A stretch of DNA of 64,000 nucleotides from Tipula vernalis (Eukaryota > Arthropoda > Insecta > Diptera > Tipulidae). The notes below the pieces were generated by a model that saw nothing but the letters and a program-made list of their open reading frames with translations, ran no database searches and was not told the DNA's origin. The stretch covers positions 256,971,368-257,035,367 of the forward strand of contig OY282560.1 in the NCBI GenBank assembly GCA_958295665.1, in the 5' to 3' direction. Below, one piece after another: positions 55,178 to 64,000 of the stretch. Position numbers and translations under genes: made by a program. The first letter of the stretch is position 1. Each line of letters starts with the position of its first letter.

Positions 55178-57485
55178 CAGTAATACCCCGTTTAACGTCA
55201 AGGATGCGTTCCAAAATTAAGTAACGTAATCCAAATCAACGTTAAACGAGGCATGGATCTCTTGCAAAACAACGAGATAGGTGAATAAAACATATTTTAT
55301 TAAATTCAATATTTATTTACATATTTAATGTAAAAAATCACAGTACATAATTCAAAATAAAAATAATATTTCTTAAATTTAATTACACTATTTAAATATT
55401 TAGTAGAGACTCCATTGCAAAGAACATAATAATTTAACATGTTTTTTTAAAAAAACAATCCAACGTCGTTTGCTTCGAATTTCTGGTATGTTCCTTAATA
55501 ACCTCATGATAGGCGGACATAGCTTCATTGATTTTTCGTTTCATAACTGTACTCCTCTCAAAATCTGGATCCATTTCCACTATGTTTTCGATAGCTCGAG
55601 ATATCGCATCCAGCTCGTTCTTTAGTTTTTTTATGATGAGCTGAGGTTTAATTACTTCCTCAACTTCATCGTCACTTTCACTTTCGTTCTCAGCTGGCTG
55701 CTCGCAAATTTCTATTAAATCATCGACACTTAATTCTTCATGAGAATTTAAAATTTCGGTTATATCATCATCATTGATTACAACTCCTAAGTCGACTTTG
55801 TTTGCCAAATTTACGATATCAGGCACAATTGGATTTATGATAGGTTCTTCATGTTGCACTATATCTGGCCATATTTTGCGCCAAACACCATTCATTGATC
55901 TACCTGTAACTTCTTTCCAAGATTCGCCGATATTATCAATACCTTTTCCAATATTAAAGTCCTTCCACCAATCTTTAATAGATGCTTTGTTTTGGGAATC
56001 AGTATCCTCTACTAATTGGGTAAAAGTTCTTCGTAAATAATATGCCTTAAAGTTTGCTATAACTCCCTGATCCATTGGTTGTAACAGCGATGTTGTATTA
56101 GGAGGCATAAAGACAATTTTTACTGGTATAGGCGCATTTAAATCTAAATCATTTGGATGCCCAGGTGCATTATTGAGTAGTAGCAACGCTCGTGGTTGCC
56201 ATTTATTTTTCTCACAATACTGCTTGACTTCAGGACAAAAACAGTTACGAAACCAGTCTTCGAAAATCGTTTTAGTTACCCATGCTTTTTTATTACTTCT
56301 CCAGAAAACGGGTAATTTGTGTTTATCTGTTCGTTTTAGTGCCCTTGGAGTTTCCGAATGATAGACGAGCATTGGTTTTAATTTAAAATCGCCAGCAGCG
56401 TTTCCTCCAAATAGCAGTGTAAGTCTATCTTTAGCAGCTTCAAACCCTGAAGCCTGTTTTTCATCTTTGCTGATAAATGTCCGATTTGGCATTCGCTTCC
56501 AAAATAAGGCGGTTTCGTCTACATTAAAAACTAGTTGTGGTGGAAAATTTCCGTTATTGATTATTTCCTTAAATTTCTGTGGAAATTCATTAGCTGCTTG
56601 TGTATCGGCAGATGCACTTTCACCAGTTATATGAAGGGTATGAAGGTTAGAACGGTGCTTAAACCTATCAAACCATCCACGACTAGCTGTAAATGATTCT
56701 TCTGTGGAAGTTCCGCATTCATTTTTAATTTTTTCGTAAATATTTCTTGACTTTGCCATAATTAATAATTGACTAAGAGGAATATTTCTTGCATTTTGAT
56801 CTTCAATCCATACGTTAAGCAGACGTTCCATTTTAATCATGGTAGTGTTACCAACACGGGTGATTTTTGTAGCAGATAGAGGTGCGGTAGATTGTGCAGC
56901 TAATTTAATTTTTTCTGATGTATCCATAATTGTACCGATTGTAGAATATGAAAGTTTCATTTTTTTTGCTACTTCTGACTTTTTTTCCCCTGATTCTAGT
57001 TTCCTAATTATATCTAGTTTGAGTTGCAGTGGTATGCACTTCCTTTTATTTTTCGATGATTCTGCATCGGTTTTGGTTTTGCTTGACATTATCGATTAAC
57101 TTTAGTTTTCAATTTGAAACTTTACAATATGCTCGAGAAAATTACCAATTCACATGAATAAATTAGTAAAAGTGGTAAAACACAAACAATAAACTAATTA
57201 CCTCTTTTTTGTGTAATTGAATTATGTTTGTAATTATGTTATTTTTTTGTAAATGAATTATTTGAATTCGGAGATGTCCCTATTTAACTAAAATCGAAAA
57301 AATAATGAATTTAAAACATTATTTTTTTTAAATATATATTTTATTTTTATTTTGATTCTCGGAAATTTGAACAAAAGAACCAAAAAAAATTTTTTTTTAA
57401 AAATTTTTCTAAGAAAAAAATGCAGAAATTGGAAATAACGTTAAAGTGAATCAACGTTAAACGGGGTAACGTTATACGAGGTTTG

Positions 57486-57488
<3 letters not shown>
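55178..57488 (-). mobile_element. Tigger/pogo-type transposon, complete-looking
   Basis: CAGTAATACCCCGTTTAACG starts at 55178 and the inverse (cgaggtttgctg) ends at 57488. TA flanks both ends (55176-55177 and 57489-57490). Internal copies of the tip motif gttaaacg occur near both ends (55236-55250, 57440-57465). The 2.3-kb length and one intact transposase frame indicate a fairly young insertion. Confidence 0.88.
55434..57089 (-). CDS. Tigger transposase, open but with a catalytic-site change
   Basis: The 551-residue frame is intact. It has a CENP-B-type HTH at about residues 14-60 (LQLKLDIIRKLESGEKKSEV), a second Tc5-type HTH at about 85-150 ending in RGWFDRFKHRSNL, and a DDE domain at about 185-380. 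Acidic residues are D191 (VFNVDETALFW) and D340 (LQPMDQGVIANFK). The middle Asp, normally in LLLDNAPGHP, is Asn here: LLLLNNAPGHP, N306. The acidic C-terminus (SESDDEVEE) is typical. The enzyme would nick at TA for cut-and-paste, but the Asn should abolish or strongly reduce catalysis. An intact frame with a dead site could mean a very recent mutation or, less likely, DNA-binding domestication. Confidence 0.88.
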   Translation of the reverse strand: MSSKTKTDAESSKNKRKCIPLQLKLDIIRKLESGEKKSEVAKKMKLSYSTIGTIMDTSEKIKLAAQSTAPLSATKITRVGNTTMIKMERLLNVWIEDQNARNIPLSQLLIMAKSRNIYEKIKNECGTSTEESFTASRGWFDRFKHRSNLHTLHITGESASADTQAANEFPQKFKEIINNGNFPPQLVFNVDETALFWKRMPNRTFISKDEKQASGFEAAKDRLTLLFGGNAAGDFKLKPMLVYHSETPRALKRTDKHKLPVFWRSNKKAWVTKTIFEDWFRNCFCPEVKQYCEKNKWQPRALLLLNNAPGHPNDLDLNAPIPVKIVFMPPNTTSLLQPMDQGVIANFKAYYLRRTFTQLVEDTDSQNKASIKDWWKDFNIGKGIDNIGESWKEVTGRSMNGVWRKIWPDIVQHEEPIINPIVPDIVNLANKVDLGVVINDDDITEILNSHEELSVDDLIEICEQPAENESESDDEVEEVIKPQLIIKKLKNELDAISRAIENIVEMDPDFERSTVMKRKINEAMSAYHEVIKEHTRNSKQTTLDCFFKKTC

Positions 57489-57562
<74 letters not shown>

Positions 57563-57589
57563 CTATATATGTATATATATTTATGTATA
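57489..57589. repeat. (TA)n microsatellite
   Basis: About 40 TA units with minor interruptions follow the Tigger right end. The TA target may explain insertion at its edge. Confidence 0.9.
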
Positions 57590-58059
57590 CGGTTGAAATT
57601 TCATACAACTGCTTGAAGTTAGGAACAATTTTAATTCTTTTGTTTTCTTCCCGATAGCTTGCTATCCAGAGCTAATAAAAAAACGCGCTCCTTGTTACCA
57701 GTTATTTTTAATTTGGTTTAATCGAAATTTGTTGCCAATAAGCTTGTTAGCTATTAATGTTAACAATTATCAAGTTTAATTTAAAGCTGGAACACTTCAT
57801 TAAATACAACCTTGCTGGGAATTCGGTGCGATTCGTACTTTCACCTGGTTCGGATTGCATGAGCGTGATAGGGCGACATATAATTAGTTGTCTGTGCGAG
57901 AAGACCGCAGTTTAAAGATCAATTCCAACATGGTCGAATGTTGGCCCTTGCGACTTATTAATGGTTATGGCATATGATGGAATAACAGGGAATTGACGTC
58001 GCTTTATTGTGAATGGAAATATCGTATCGTTCGGAGCGAGATCAATTCGAGGAATAAGT

Positions 58060-59072
58060 ATGCGAATGAAGTTTATCCTAAATTAATATTAGATTTTACA
58101 ACAACAACAAAATTGCGTTTAGATTTGTTTAAAAATGAATACATTCGGGCGAATTTATTATACGCACAAAGAAAAATTCATTCAAATCAAATATTTGAAC
58201 TTAATGCTAAATTAACAAAAATCCAAATACACAAAATTTTTCAAGATTTAAACAATTTGGGATTTCACAAAGCTAATCCTCTTAAATTTAATAACGGATC
58301 AAAGCGTTAACCTATTAATCGACAATGTTTGACAATTTAAAAATTAAATCTTATCCATGTATAAGAAAAATTTCCTCTATTGGCAAACATCCCGCTATGA
58401 TATTCTGATAGGCCTATGCGTACTATACTTTAATCATGCTCATCCGCTAAAATGTAATATTGGGTTTACCTATTGAAATTTCGATTATTCGAAAACTTCA
58501 AAAATTGGATATCATGCATATCTAAGAAAATCGATATCTTAAAACTTTGCTATAAATTATAGTCAGATGTTCGCCGATAGGGGAAATTTTTAAGATATCG
58601 ATTTTCTTAGATACGTATTAAATCCCATTTTTCAAGTTTTCGGATAATCGTTATTTCAATAAGTAAACCCAATACGAAATTTTAGCGGATATGCATGATT
58701 AAAGTATACGCATAGGCCTATCAGAATATTATAGTGGGATGTTTGCCAATAGAAGAAAGTTTTCTTATACGTCATGGATAAGATTAAATTTTTAAATTGT
58801 CAAACATTGTCGATTAATAGGTTAGCGCTTTGATCCGTTATTAAATTTAAGAGGATTAGCTTTGTGAAATCCCAAACAGTTTAAATCTTGAAAAATTGTG
58901 TCTATTTGGATTTTTGTTAATTTAGCATTAAGTTCAAATATTTGATTTGAATGATTTTTTCTTTGTGCATATAATAAATTCCCCCGAATGTATGCATTTT
59001 GAAAAACAAATAAGGGTAAGTTGGTTGTTGTTGTAAAATCTAATATTAATTTAGGATAAACTTCATTCGCAT
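58060..59072. mobile_element. Foldback element C, a 1-kb near-complete palindrome
   Basis: Tips ATGCGAATG and CATTCGCAT are flanked by GAATAAGT at 58052-58059 and 59073-59080, an exact 8-bp duplication of Helitron coding sequence. The arms (about 58060-58545 and 58590-59072) are inverted copies. The loop is short, near 58560. Both arms encode a related peptide of about 83 codons that begins at the tip: NEVYPKLILDFTTTT at the start and FHKANPLKFNNGSKR at the end, then a stop. Frame-keeping differences between arms suggest the segment was once coding. I do not recognise the family. Confidence 0.85.
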
Positions 59073-59448
59073 GAATAAGTACCATATCGCCTCAATTACT
59101 TTCAGAAATAATCTTAGCTTTGATGAAGTTTCGCCCGAGCTCCTGAACTACCAGACGCGTACCATTGCACAATCCTTTTTTCGGGTTTAGATTTCTTAGT
59201 AACATTATTAGTACACCTATCCTCAAAAGCAGGACTTGAAGAGGCATTCCTGATGGAGTCAGGTTGTTGAGGAAATCGATCGGGAAATTAAGCATGTCGT
59301 TGGGATCCTCACTGAACACAGAGTCAGCACTGTAATGAACTTCTGGGTCACCGGGCAACAATAACTCGCTTTGACGGGTTCTCATCGAACTGTAGAATGC
59401 TGCCAAAGATTGATGTGACCAGATCTTGAGTCGAAACCATTTGTTTCG

Positions 59449-60275
59449 GAATATGAATTGTGTCGCCTTCGGAGACTCGTATTGGAGGCAGATTTCCCAT
59501 GCCGACCCAAGAGCCATTCATTCTGTGCATTCTGTCCTTCGCTGCGCATGTTAGTGGTGAGTGTAAGCTGCTGGAAACTCTTCCACAATCGGCTTGCCTT
59601 GATGCGCGCTCCACGATGTCTTCGCGAGTTCCCCTTGCTACCACTGGGAGCGTCTGCCTAAAATCACCCATCCACAACACAGATCTTGCCCCCGAATGGT
59701 CGGTTGTTGCTCTACCACCTCGCGCAAGAGATTATCGATTACACGGAGTCCGTTTTCTCGAGCATTGCGATTTCGTCGATGATGATAAGGGAAGCGTGAC
59801 CCAAGACTTCAGCTTCTGGTGAGGTCAGTCTTATCGAAGATAAAGATGTGTCCAGATGTGTTTCTGAATATGAATTGTGTCGCCTTCGGAGACTCCGTGT
59901 ATTGGAGGCAGATTTCCCATGCCGACCCAGGAGCCATTCATTCTGTGCATTCTGTCCTTCGCTGCGCATGTTAGTGGTGAGTGTAAGCTGCTGGAAACTC
60001 TTCCACAATCGGCTTGCCTTGATGCGCGCTCCACGATGTCTGTGCGAGTTCCCCTTGCTACCCCTGGGAGCGTCTGCCTAAAATCACCTTTCACAACACA
60101 GACCTTGCCCCCGAATGGTCGGTTGTTGCTCTACCACCTCGCGCAAGAGATTATCGATTACACGGAGTCCGTTTTTCTCGAGCATTGCGATTTCGCCGAT
60201 GATGATAAGGGAAGCTTGACCCAAGACTTCAGCTTCTGGTGAGGTCAGTCTTATCGAAGATACAGATGTGTCCAG
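59449..60275 (-). repeat. Tandem duplication of about 417 bp in the Helitron helicase
   Basis: The segment beginning atgaattgtgtcgccttcgg at about 59452 recurs at about 59869, and the end gaggtcagtcttatcgaag recurs at 59820 and 60240. The units are nearly identical, with a few substitutions and one-base indels. The duplication repeats the part of the helicase between GDFRQTLP and GGRT-related motifs, so it arose after or during decay. Confidence 0.85.
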
Positions 60276-60780
60276 TAGTGGTACTGGAAGCTTGAATCCG
60301 CTATGTACTGTCCGTCCTCCCTTCAGTAGTGTTGCGCTGATCCCTGTTATGGCGAATGGCAACACAACTTTTCTCTGGCCACGAATAAATAACATGAGTG
60401 TGGTGTACAAGAGAGTTTTGTCTGAACTCCCTGGACCATCGAGATAATTGCACCGAGTTTCTACGTTCTCTTGTTCTGGTCGTATGTCTCATGTGGCCAT
60501 TTCTAGCAATGTTCTCGTTATCTGTTTGCAAGTAATCCTGGGTCATATTACCGATGTGGTGTTCCCATAGATCACCTGGCCGAGAGGGCTGACAAAAAGA
60601 GCATATAAACATCCCCCGCAATTGTTTTGGCATTAGGTAAGTGCCGCCGTCTATTAAACATTGATCCCATTCCTGATTCGATTCCAGTAGCCCGAGCACG
60701 GATGATGCTGCTTTAAAATTGTTGTATACCATACCGTTCACTGTCTGGATCGACTGGAAGCTTGGTGCACCATGCACTTG

Positions 60781-61149
60781 AACCAGTAGGATTAGCAGAT
60801 AGAAGCGCTCCTCGTCTTATACACTGACTGAACCATGATTCAAGCTTTGTGTTTCGATGTTGTTTTGGACTTATCGTGATACAACAACAAAAATTATTTA
60901 ATTTTTTTTTTTTTTGAAAACTGAACGTTTGTTAATATGAATCTGTCAAAGTGTGTTTTGTAAAGTTTACAAAGTGAAAATAAAAGTACACAATACATAT
61001 TTCGAGAGAAATTTAATTAAAAATACATAATTATAATATTAAATCGTGTATTATTAAAATATCATTAATCGCCAGAAGAGAATGGATAATAAGACGGAAA
61101 TATTATTATAGCAGCGACTGGTGTTCTTCTCCAAAGCCAGTGTCATCCA
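60781..61149. other. Intergenic DNA, no gene seen
   Basis: AT-rich sequence with a poly-T run at 60902-60915. No frame or site can be supported. Confidence 0.4.
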
Positions 61150-61345
61150 AGTCCAGGTAATGTGCGTAATAATTTTTCCGCAAAAACAAAAATGACTCGA
61201 AGATGGTGGGTAAGTCCAATTTTGATCAGGGATAACCGATATCATCAGGGAGCCGATGCTTTATTGAATGAGATGAGGTTAAATCGCCTTAGGATTATTC
61301 TTGTCTATGTTCATTTTGTCTATACAGGAGAAAACGGCATTTGAA
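61150..61345 (+). pseudogene. PIF/Harbinger transposase fragment (short)
   Basis: One frame reads NNFSAKTKMTRRWWVSPILI and then YHQGADALLNEMRLN. RRWWVxPxxxxRxxxGxxxxLxxELR is the pattern at the N-terminus of many animal Harbinger transposases. The catalytic domain is absent. It may be one exon, since ccaag-tccaggtaa sequences lie just upstream, or simply a truncated relic. The call rests on this single motif. Confidence 0.45.
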
Positions 61346-61494
61346 GTTCAACCAAAGAATCAAAGGCGTTTCTGAGTGATTTCTCTATTTATTTTGAGTT
61401 TCCATGTAGATAATGTTACTCCAGAGCTTAATCGCAAAGTTTCTCACTTCAAACTCAAGTAGTATTTTAATTATTTATGATTTAAATTTATCAC

Positions 61495-62100
61495 TTTTGT
61501 CTATATCCAATATTGGTACGCCTTTTTTTGAACGGCTTGTCTGTGTCAACAATAATTTATCTATATCCACGTAATTCGAAAAAAAAATAATAATTTAGTA
61601 TTTTGACCATCAACCAATGTTAAAGTAGAAACAATATAATATAAAACAAAATTATAAACTTCGTTAATTAAAACATAAAAACATAATAAAATCCATTAAT
61701 TAAATAAAATAAAAAAGTAAATTAAATAAAATTCATTAGATTGAAATAATGTATCTTTTCGTGTGATCGCAGATGTGAATACAATACTTTTCATGTGATC
61801 GTAGGAGTGGGATCAAACAATATTATCAATCAATTTATCCCTATTAACTAAAAAGTCGTTAAATTTTCATAAAAAAAAAATTAAAAATCATACATTAAAA
61901 AATATATTATGTACATACTCGTCTCTCTTTTGACCAAGTAAAACTAAACTTTCCACTATATGGTATTTACCCGAGACGAATGTAGAATGATACAGCACGG
62001 ATATAGAAAAAATCATACCAAGAAGAATCAAACCACAGTTTTTACAGAAGTTTTCTATGGAGATAGACAAACAAGCCGGATTTCAAGGATATAGACAAAA
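61495..62100. mobile_element. MITE with TTTTGTCTATATCC ends
   Basis: TTTTGTCTATATCC at 61495-61508 is exactly inverted at 62087-62100, and a second inverted match (cggcttgtctgtgtc against gatagacaaacaagccg) lies about 35 bp further in. The interior is AT-rich with a small direct repeat (tttcgtgtgatcgcagatg, tttcatgtgatcgtaggag) at 61757-61810. No transposase is visible. Confidence 0.6.
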
Positions 62101-62106
62101 CAAAGT

Positions 62107-62180
62107 ACAGTCATACCCCGCCTAACGTTGTTAATTGGTTCCGACGTTAGGCGAAACAACGTTATAAGGGGCAAAGTATG
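62107..62180 (+). repeat. Tigger-type end, solitary
   Basis: cagtcataccccgcctaacg begins at 62107 after TA, and an inverted partner (cgttaggcgaaacaacgtta then aaggggc) lies 40 bp further on. The consensus is that of the Tigger at 55178. No second outer end was found nearby, so it is a relic or a very short MITE. Confidence 0.45.
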
Positions 62181-63076
62181 TACATATGTAGACGAATAGA
62201 CGAGAAAATTTCATTGTTTTTTGTTTTTTATGTTTTTCAGTGTTTTTTTGCTTTGCTTACACAGCAGTGATGGAATTTTAGGTACAATTGTACTTTTTTC
62301 GATACAATTCATTTGTAAAAGTACAATAGTACATTACAGTGAAATTCAGTACAATCTGAAATCATTAAACAGTTTTTCTTATGGGTTGTTTGCCTTATTG
62401 AATTTAAAAGCACAAATTCAAGTAACTGAAAATTATAAAAATTGTATACGAGGTATACGATACAAAAATTAAACATAAATCTTCAAATTTTTAGTAGTAT
62501 CTCATTAATTAATTAATTTGTGGTTTTTGTAGCTTAATTTTTTATTAATTCCTTAATAAAAAAAATCCGACGTTCCGACCGCCATTGTCACAATTTATAC
62601 AATAGTTTAAATGAAAACTTTTGATAACGTATGTTTTTCTAACGTAACTAGGGTAGAATTTTAAAAATGAAAAATACTCAGTTTAACGGAAAATTAATAA
62701 TAAGTCAAAGGTAGCAGTGTCGGAAATAAGACAGACACTTGAATCTGCAGCAAAAATTCAGATAACTCGTTACAGTTTAAGTCAAATAAGAAGAGCAAGA
62801 GATTTTCGTTATAAGGTGAGTTTGTAAATTTATCAGATATGGAGAGTACTATATCATAATTTGATGAGACGGCTCGTAATGTGATTCGAAATAGGATGGT
62901 GAATGTGTTGACAAGGTTTAAGTCAAAAAATTATTTAGCAGAACAATTTTTTAGGAATTGAAGAAATTCAACAAATTCAGGATAGTTAAAAGGTAAAACG
63001 TTTCCTGAATGAGCATCCCGATTTGTATGTATTGAAAAATGGTAAGGGTAAATTAACGATACTTATGGAAATAGAG
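62181..63076 (+). other. Mostly AT-rich DNA with a weak coding-like relic
   Basis: Between about 62712 and 63060 one reads SEIRQTLESAAKIQITRYSL, then FDETARNVIRNRMVNVLTRF after a frame change. This looks like the decayed N-terminus of a transposase of the insect DDE-endonuclease type, but I cannot place it. The rest, including a frame at 62221-62472, shows no family motif. Confidence 0.25.
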
Positions 63077-63078
63077 TA

Positions 63079-63345
63079 CAGGTAAACCTCGTTTAACGAA
63101 CCCTCGAATAACGAATCCTCGAATTAACGAACATCCAAAATTGTTGAAAAATCTCGTATTACGAACTTCAAACCTCGAATATTATTATAAGTACAGTTTA
63201 TATACATAAATGGTAAAATTTTAGAAACCATACAAATATTTTTTCGCCAAAAATAGCACATAAAATTATTTACCTCGCACAACGAAACCTCAACTAACGA
63301 ACGGTTTTCAGGGACACAATACGTTCGTTAAACGAGGTTTGCCTG
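63079..63345. mobile_element. Tigger-derived MITE
   Basis: CAGGTAAACCTCGTTTAACG at 63079 and its inverse (cgttaaacgaggtttgcctg) ending at 63345 are flanked by TA on both sides. The motif cgaataacgaa is repeated several times near the left end. The 267-bp element has no coding capacity and shares the tip consensus of pogo/Tigger elements. Confidence 0.85.
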
Positions 63346-63467
63346 TATAACAGAAATTCGGAATGTTGGTCAAAATTAAATGTATTCATTCGGTCTAGGA
63401 ACCTTCTGGAAAAAATTAATAAAAAATAGGTTAAATCCATCAAAAATTACCAAGGTATAACCAGGCG

Positions 63468-63590
63468 TATATTCTGTGGTCAAAAGGCAAAACAGCCTAA
63501 ATCAAATTTGATAATTTTTCTAGAGAGGTAGAAAAAGTTGAATTTTAAATTCATTTTTTGTTTTGCCTTTTGAGCACAGAATGATACGGT
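63468..63590. mobile_element. Small palindromic MITE
   Basis: tattctgtggtcaaaaggca at about 63470 is inverted at about 63565-63588 (tgccttttgagcacagaat). The total is about 120 bp, with an AT-rich centre. Confidence 0.55.
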
Positions 63591-64000
63591 CTACCAAAAG
63601 TGCCCAAAGTTGGTATTGTTTGCGACCAATCGGACGCTGTTTAGGTTCTCTATTGTATAATTTATCTGAATTTTTGTCTAATATTTCAAATTGTTATGTG
63701 GGAAATAACTTTCGGCTGTAAAAACGCGGAATATTTTAAAAATTAAATTAGAAATATATATCTACTAACAAATTGCTTCAGATATGGTTTCATTGTTCAC
63801 GAACGTTGACTCATCTTTGCTAATATTTTTTGTTAAACAATTTTGGAATAACATTAAAACAAATAGTAATACAAATTTGGAGTTAAATAATTTTGTAGAA
63901 GCGTTAAAATTAGTGATTGATCATACGTAATTTAGTTTTGGCGAAAGATGTTTTAGGCAAGCGCTTGGTTGATCGATAGGTTCGCCAGTTATTCCGACTG
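63591..64000. other. Intergenic DNA to the window end, no gene seen
   Basis: AT-rich sequence with no supported frame, repeat or site. A gene continuing beyond the window cannot be excluded. Confidence 0.35.

Larger units (their letters stand above)
43025..57688. mobile_element. Outer TIR element enclosing a stack of insertions
   Basis: The left end (CGCGTTTTTTTATTAGCTCC from 43025) and the following 300 bp match 4419-4740 of the SLU7-bearing element. The right end (57600-57688, catacaactgcttgaagtt then ctaataaaaaaacgcg) matches that element's right end. The ends are thus separated by 14.6 kb of later insertions: a MITE, a TA microsatellite, an errantivirus, a long-TIR transposon, further MITEs and a Tigger. 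Element-derived sequence is limited to roughly 43025-43370 and 57590-57688. A small frame near 43440-43480 (minus, EAVEENEDNPDV then stop) is unassigned. The 43380-43687 and 43940-44165 stretches hold no recognisable gene. Confidence 0.65.
57830..60780 (-). pseudogene. Helitron helicase (PIF1-like) pseudogene
   Basis: The minus strand reads in the order of a Helitron Rep/helicase C-terminal half. FQSIQTVNGMVYNNFKAA and MPKQLRGMF are at 60777-60600. The Walker A region near 60430 reads GPGSSDKTLLY, where the usual GSGKT is altered. Then come GGRTVHSGFKLPVP and ASLIIIGEIAMLEK. MKGDFRQTLPGVARG follows, and NLTPSGMPLQVLLL at 59092-59517. After the 1-kb palindrome the gene resumes with PRIDLAPNDTIFPFTIKRRQ and AITINKSQG, followed by VGIDL and a stop (57900-58045). 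Multiple frame breaks and an internal duplication (59449-60275) disable it. Plus-strand frames over the same region are shadows. The 57700-57830 stretch is intergenic. Confidence 0.85.

Noticed and set aside
59458..60242. Plus-strand frames of 67-121 codons over the Helitron
   Set aside because: They are antisense shadows of the duplicated helicase segment, whose minus-strand translation matches the family.
1..64000. tRNA or rRNA genes
   Set aside because: No cloverleaf with conserved A and B boxes and no rRNA core sequence was recognised. A tRNA scan would be decisive.

Overview
The window looks like an AT-rich, transposon-dense euchromatic or pericentric stretch of an insect nuclear genome. 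The evidence is GT-AG introns, a long-TIR and foldback-rich repeat landscape, mariner, Tc1, piggyBac, hAT, Tigger and Helitron remnants, Jockey-type LINEs and an errantivirus with an envelope gene. An AT-rich dipteran such as a gall or fungus midge is an inference from this landscape; the species cannot be read from the sequence. I see no rRNA, tRNA or CRISPR array.

Only one clear host gene is present: a two-exon secreted protein of about 1,033 residues at 37361-40706 (+), rich in Pro, Asn, Gln, Thr and Tyr and apparently free of cysteine after the signal peptide. A second candidate is a terminal exon at 42783-42963 (-) with an acceptor and a poly(A) signal. Almost everything else is mobile DNA or its decay products.

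Layout. 1-4400: degenerate inverted-repeat element and a deleted mariner. 4419-5635: a TIR element carrying pieces of the splicing-factor gene SLU7 in both arms. 5702-7005: Tc1 relic. 7590-7753: TTAA-flanked palindromic MITE. 8825-14215: Jockey-like LINE on the minus strand, split by foldback element A (9841-12056) with about 158-bp subrepeats. 15832-18198: nearly intact piggyBac inserted in a palindrome. 18662-21097: foldback element B with 15-bp minisatellites at its ends and a GC-rich core. 25110-26990: second LINE relic. 27020-28860: interrupted mariner. 32315-35486: hAT with a second piggyBac inside. 35937-36817: third mariner. 37361-40706: host gene. 43025-57688: a nested stack whose outer layer shares its ends with the SLU7 element and which contains two 250-bp MITEs, a young errantivirus (44259-51932), a long-TIR DNA transposon of unassigned type (51968-55167), a small MITE and a Tigger element with an intact reading frame (55178-57488). 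57830-60780: Helitron helicase relic, split by palindromic foldback element C (58060-59072) and carrying an internal 417-bp duplication. 61150-64000: Harbinger fragment and several MITEs.

Three foldback elements (A, B, C) each have exact 8-bp target duplications, so their ends are well defined. The most interesting observations are the SLU7 capture on both arms of a TIR element, the recurrent pattern of peptide-coding sequence kept on both arms of foldback elements, and two near-complete transposases (piggyBac, Tigger) that each carry a substitution at a predicted catalytic aspartate.
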